From Myxococcales bacterium (lineage in GTDB: Bacteria; Myxococcota; Myxococcia; Myxococcales; Myxococcaceae), in contig VFKJ01000097.1 in NCBI GenBank assembly GCA_009885595.1, positions 1 through 5,903 on the forward strand: a stretch of 5,903 nucleotides of DNA. Reading direction: 5' to 3'. Of the stretch, positions 1 through 5,903 are shown piece by piece (the stretch's first letter is position 1; each line of letters begins with the position of its first letter). A model generated the notes under the pieces. The model saw nothing but the letters and a program-made list of their open reading frames with translations, was not told the origin of the DNA and did not search any database. A program made the translations under genes and the position numbers.

Positions 1-582
1 GACGGCCAGGGCTTCACCACCGTTGCCAGCGATCGCGGCTTCAAGCGCATGGAAGCCCTTGTCGCCGACGCCAAGGCGAAGGGCGCCCGGGTGGTCGAGA
101 CCTTCAAGGCGCCAGCCGGCACCCGGGCGTTCGCGCCGGTGATCCTTCTCGACGTGAAGGACGAGATGCAGGTGATGCAGGAGGAGATCTTCGGCCCCAT
201 TCTCCCGATCGAGACCTGGGACACCCTCGACCAGGCGATCGCCAAGATCAACGGCCGTCCCCGGCCGCTCGCCTTCTATTACTTCGATGACGATCACGAC
301 CGCGTCGATGACGTGCTCCGCCGCGTCACCTCGGGCGGCGCCTGCATCAACGATACCCTGGGGCACCTCGTCCAGGAGGAGCTGCCCTTCGGCGGCGTGG
401 GCGCCAGCGGCATGGGCGCGTACCATGGGTACAAGGGCTTCGAGACCTTCAGCCACTTCAGGAGCGTGCTGATCTCGAGCCGGGCAGGGTCCGCGTACAA
501 CATGCTCAAGCCGCCGTACTCGGCGGTGGTGAAGAAGACCGTGGACTTCTTGATCAGTGGGTTGAAGGGCCTCACGCGGTAA
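1..582 (+). CDS. Aldehyde dehydrogenase, class-3 / coniferyl aldehyde dehydrogenase-like (3' part)
   Basis: The frame is open from the first base and stops with TAA at 580-582, giving the last 193 residues of an NAD(P)-dependent aldehyde dehydrogenase, which oxidises an aldehyde to a carboxylic acid. Visible motifs are EEIFGP (about residues 61-66 of the fragment; its Glu and Phe contact the cofactor in class-3 enzymes), PFGGVGASGMGAYHG (about 129-143) and FSHFR (about 150-154). This GxYHGxxGFxxFSHxR pattern and the C-terminal KPPY segment are typical of class-3 and coniferyl aldehyde dehydrogenases. Family members are usually about 450-480 residues, so roughly 270-290 residues, including the catalytic Cys and the NAD-binding half, lie upstream of the window. 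No start can be assigned; the ATG at 49 is internal. It is convergent with the AAA ATPase gene. The family call is secure; the physiological substrate (aromatic, fatty or other aldehyde) cannot be read from this fragment. Confidence 0.93.
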   Translation, partial: DGQGFTTVASDRGFKRMEALVADAKAKGARVVETFKAPAGTRAFAPVILLDVKDEMQVMQEEIFGPILPIETWDTLDQAIAKINGRPRPLAFYYFDDDHDRVDDVLRRVTSGGACINDTLGHLVQEELPFGGVGASGMGAYHGYKGFETFSHFRSVLISSRAGSAYNMLKPPYSAVVKKTVDFLISGLKGLTR

Positions 583-583
583 G

Positions 584-605
584 CCCTCTCCCCGACCCTC
601 TCCCC
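584..605. repeat. Tandem pair of a 10-bp pyrimidine motif
   Basis: CCCTCTCCCC occurs at 584-593 and again at 596-605, separated by GA. Both copies are exact reverse complements of 610-619, so either one could form the 5' arm of the hairpin. This layout (two copies of one arm, one of the other) resembles REP-like intergenic elements of many high-GC bacteria. That it is a dispersed genomic repeat is inferred from general resemblance and cannot be tested within one window. Confidence 0.6.
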
Positions 606-619
606 CGCAGGGGAGAGGG
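596..619. terminator. Perfect 10-bp GC-rich hairpin between convergent genes
   Basis: CCCTCTCCCC (596-605) pairs perfectly with GGGGAGAGGG (610-619) around a 4-nt CGCA loop. The hairpin begins 13 bp after the aldehyde dehydrogenase stop and ends 3 bp before the stop codon of the minus-strand AAA gene, so it sits where transcription from both sides should end. No clear T-tract follows on either strand, so it is not a textbook intrinsic terminator. It may act as a structural two-way terminator or 3'-end stabiliser, or be a REP-like element placed at a convergent junction. Confidence 0.6.
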
Positions 620-622
620 AGA

Positions 623-2122
<1,500 letters not shown>

Positions 2123-2129
2123 GCACGAC

Positions 2130-2135
2130 AATCTA
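2130..2135 (-). promoter_or_regulatory. -10-like box TAGATT of the AAA gene
   Basis: On the minus strand, TAGATT (4 of 6 matches to TATAAT, including the key T1, A2 and T6) ends 7 nt before the AAA ATG. Transcription would then start at or next to the start codon, which fits the absence of a Shine-Dalgarno. No good -35 hexamer was found at 16-18 bp spacing (the best, CTGCCG, is weak). Confidence 0.35.
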
Positions 2136-2164
2136 CTCTTCTCGCGCGCCGCGGCAGCGATCGG

Positions 2165-2170
2165 TAGAAC
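2165..2170 (+). promoter_or_regulatory. -10-like box TAGAAC of the M28 lipoprotein gene
   Basis: TAGAAC (4 of 6 to TATAAT, but lacking the final T) ends exactly 7 nt before the ATG at 2178, the same geometry as the opposite-strand box. The stretch CCGCCCC between box and start contains no Shine-Dalgarno, so a leaderless transcript is the simplest reading. No convincing -35 hexamer was found at 17-bp spacing. Confidence 0.3.
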
Positions 2171-2177
2171 CCGCCCC

Positions 2178-4969
<2,792 letters not shown>

Positions 4970-4973
<4 letters not shown>

Positions 4974-5416
4974 AGCTGCTCGTCGTGTCGTTGTGGTTCG
5001 CCTCGATGGCGTGGGCGCAGGTGACGCCGCCGCCGCCCAAGCCCGCGTACGGCGGCGCCAACCCCACCGCGGGGTCCAACGCGCGGCCGGTCTATCCACA
5101 GCCGCCACCGCCCTCGGGGCCCCCCGCCGCCGAACAGCGCCTGAGCTACGCACAGCAGGCGTTCGGGCTCGCGCACAGCATGTACCGAGCGGGCAGCATC
5201 AGCGCCGACGCCGCGTGCACCTGGAGCCTGCGGATCTATGAGGCGCAGAAGGACTCGCCGTCAGGTGCGAACGCCGCGAAGCAGCACCTCGATCGCATGG
5301 TCGCGCTGGAGAAGTTGGCCATCGAGCGCGTGCAGAGCGGCTCGGCGCCGGTGCTCGACAAGATGACGGCGGGGTTCTTCCGCGCCCAGGCCGAGCAGCT
5401 GACGGGGAAGAAGTGA
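4970..5416 (+). CDS. Secreted proline-rich/helical protein of unknown function, 148 aa
   Basis: I do not recognise a family. The protein opens with a clear Sec signal peptide (MKLL then hydrophobic VVSLWFASM, ending AWA|QV with predicted signal peptidase I cleavage after Ala16), so the mature form starts at Gln17 and is periplasmic or secreted. Residues about 19-55 are rich in Pro, Ala and Gly (PPPPKP, PQPPPPSGPP), probably a flexible linker. Residues about 55-147 look helical and contain one cysteine, Cys83, in DAACTWSLRIYEAQ. The ATG overlaps the peptidase stop codon (ATGA, 4970-4973) and has a strong SD inside the upstream gene, so the two are almost certainly co-transcribed and translationally coupled. 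This suggests an accessory role for the M28 lipoprotein (partner, inhibitor or scaffold), but nothing in the sequence shows which. The coding call is firm because of the signal peptide, the SD and the coupling. Confidence 0.85.
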
Positions 5417-5529
5417 GTCGGGACGAGTTTTGGCGACGCGCTGCTGGCGGTGACGTCTTCGCGCGCAGCCGCGTGATCGATCGCTGAATAAGTGCGGCGC
5501 CGGGGGCCCGGTGGTTCACTGCCGTGCTC
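5417..5529. other. 113-bp intergenic region before the M1 gene
   Basis: It holds an imperfect hairpin (CGCGCTGC at 5437-5444 with GCAGCCGCG at 5465-5473, one bulged C and a 20-nt loop) that could weakly end the upstream transcript, and one short AT-richer patch (TGAATAAGT, 5485-5493) about 37 nt before the M1 start. No -35/-10 pair of good quality and no clear SD was found. Whether the M1 gene has its own promoter or is read through from the upstream unit is undecided. Confidence 0.35.
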
Positions 5530-5903
5530 ATGCACCGCATCGACGAACCGCACCCGTTCAGCCTCGAGACCGCCACCCTCCACTACGCGGAAGATCGTCC
5601 CGCGGCGGCCCTGCACCTGGCCCTGGAGCTCGAGCTCGACTTCGAGAAACACACCATCGCGGGCGTCGCCAGCCATTCGCTCATCGCCCAGCGGGCCCTC
5701 AAGCAGCTCACCTTCGACGCGGTCGATCTGCAGGTGACGAAGGTCGAGGTCGACGGGAAGGCCGCCGAGTTCGACGCCTCCTCGGGGCGCAGCCTCACCG
5801 TGCACCTCCCGCGCGCGCTCAAGGCCGACGCCGAGTTCGTGGTGCGCATCAGCTACCGCGCCTCGCCGCAGCGCGGGCTCTACTTCGTGGGCAAGACGCA
5901 GGC
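5530..5903 (+). CDS. M1-family aminopeptidase, N-terminal part (cut by the window edge)
   Basis: The frame runs from the ATG at 5530 off the end of the window with no stop, giving 124 complete codons. The start MHRIDEPHPFS, the beta-rich segment LALELELDFEKHTIAGVASHSL, and RALKQLTFDAVDLQV...VEVDG followed by SYRASPQRGLYFVG match the N-terminal beta-sandwich of M1 zinc aminopeptidases of the puromycin-sensitive/LTA4-hydrolase type, which remove N-terminal residues from peptides. The HExxH zinc motif and the GxMEN motif would lie beyond the window and cannot be checked. No signal peptide is seen, so a cytoplasmic location is likely. An in-frame GTG at 5524 is an alternative start; the frame is closed upstream by TGA at 5485. 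No clear SD precedes either. The gene follows the M28 unit on the same strand after 113 bp, in keeping with a local theme of peptide breakdown. Confidence 0.82.
   Translation, partial: MHRIDEPHPFSLETATLHYAEDRPAAALHLALELELDFEKHTIAGVASHSLIAQRALKQLTFDAVDLQVTKVEVDGKAAEFDASSGRSLTVHLPRALKADAEFVVRISYRASPQRGLYFVGKTQ

Noticed and set aside
5431..5446. Sigma-54-like motif TGGC...TGCT upstream of the M1 gene
   Set aside because: The GG and GC elements are 9 bp apart instead of the required 10, and the rest of the consensus is not matched.
5500..5511. GC-rich palindrome-like patch around GGGCCC before the M1 start
   Set aside because: Perfect symmetry extends only 6 bp (5504-5509), which is expected by chance in DNA of this composition.

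Overview
The window is GC-rich (G/C strongly favoured at third codon positions), with tightly packed genes on both strands. It looks like chromosomal DNA from a Myxococcota (myxobacterium-like) or similar high-GC, protein-degrading bacterium. This assignment is an inference from codon bias and from the kinds of proteins present; no marker gene here fixes the taxon. No tRNA, rRNA, CRISPR array, transposase, phage gene or integration site was seen.

Layout. (1) Positions 1-582, + strand: the 3' part of a class-3-like aldehyde dehydrogenase gene, closest in motif pattern to coniferyl aldehyde dehydrogenase. Its catalytic cysteine lies upstream of the window. (2) Positions 583-622: a 40-bp convergent junction holding a perfect 10-bp GC-rich hairpin plus a third copy of one arm, probably a two-way terminator and/or a dispersed palindromic repeat. 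(3) Positions 623-2122, - strand: a 499-aa Ycf46-like AAA ATPase with one intact AAA module and an N-terminal half that looks like a degenerate AAA module. (4) Positions 2123-2177: a 55-bp divergent promoter region in which both genes lack a Shine-Dalgarno and have a TAGA-type -10-like box exactly 7 nt before the ATG, so both may give leaderless mRNAs. (5) Positions 2178-4973, + strand: a 931-aa probable lipoprotein joining a TolB-like beta-propeller, a PA-containing M28 zinc aminopeptidase with all five metal ligands, and a C-terminal PDZ domain. (6) Positions 4970-5416, + strand: a 148-aa secreted, proline-rich/helical protein of unknown function, translationally coupled to the peptidase by an ATGA overlap. 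(7) Positions 5530 to the window end, + strand: the N-terminal domain of an M1-family aminopeptidase, cut by the window edge.

How they fit together. Genes 5 and 6 form a clear two-gene unit for the cell envelope. With the M1 enzyme next door, the right half of the window reads as a peptide-degradation neighbourhood: an envelope-anchored M28 peptidase and a probably cytoplasmic M1 peptidase. The AAA ATPase and aldehyde dehydrogenase have no evident functional tie to this or to each other. I found no convincing undescribed multi-gene system. The most unusual items are the propeller-M28-PDZ fusion with its coupled small partner, the half-degenerate tandem AAA protein, and the mirror-image leaderless promoter pair.
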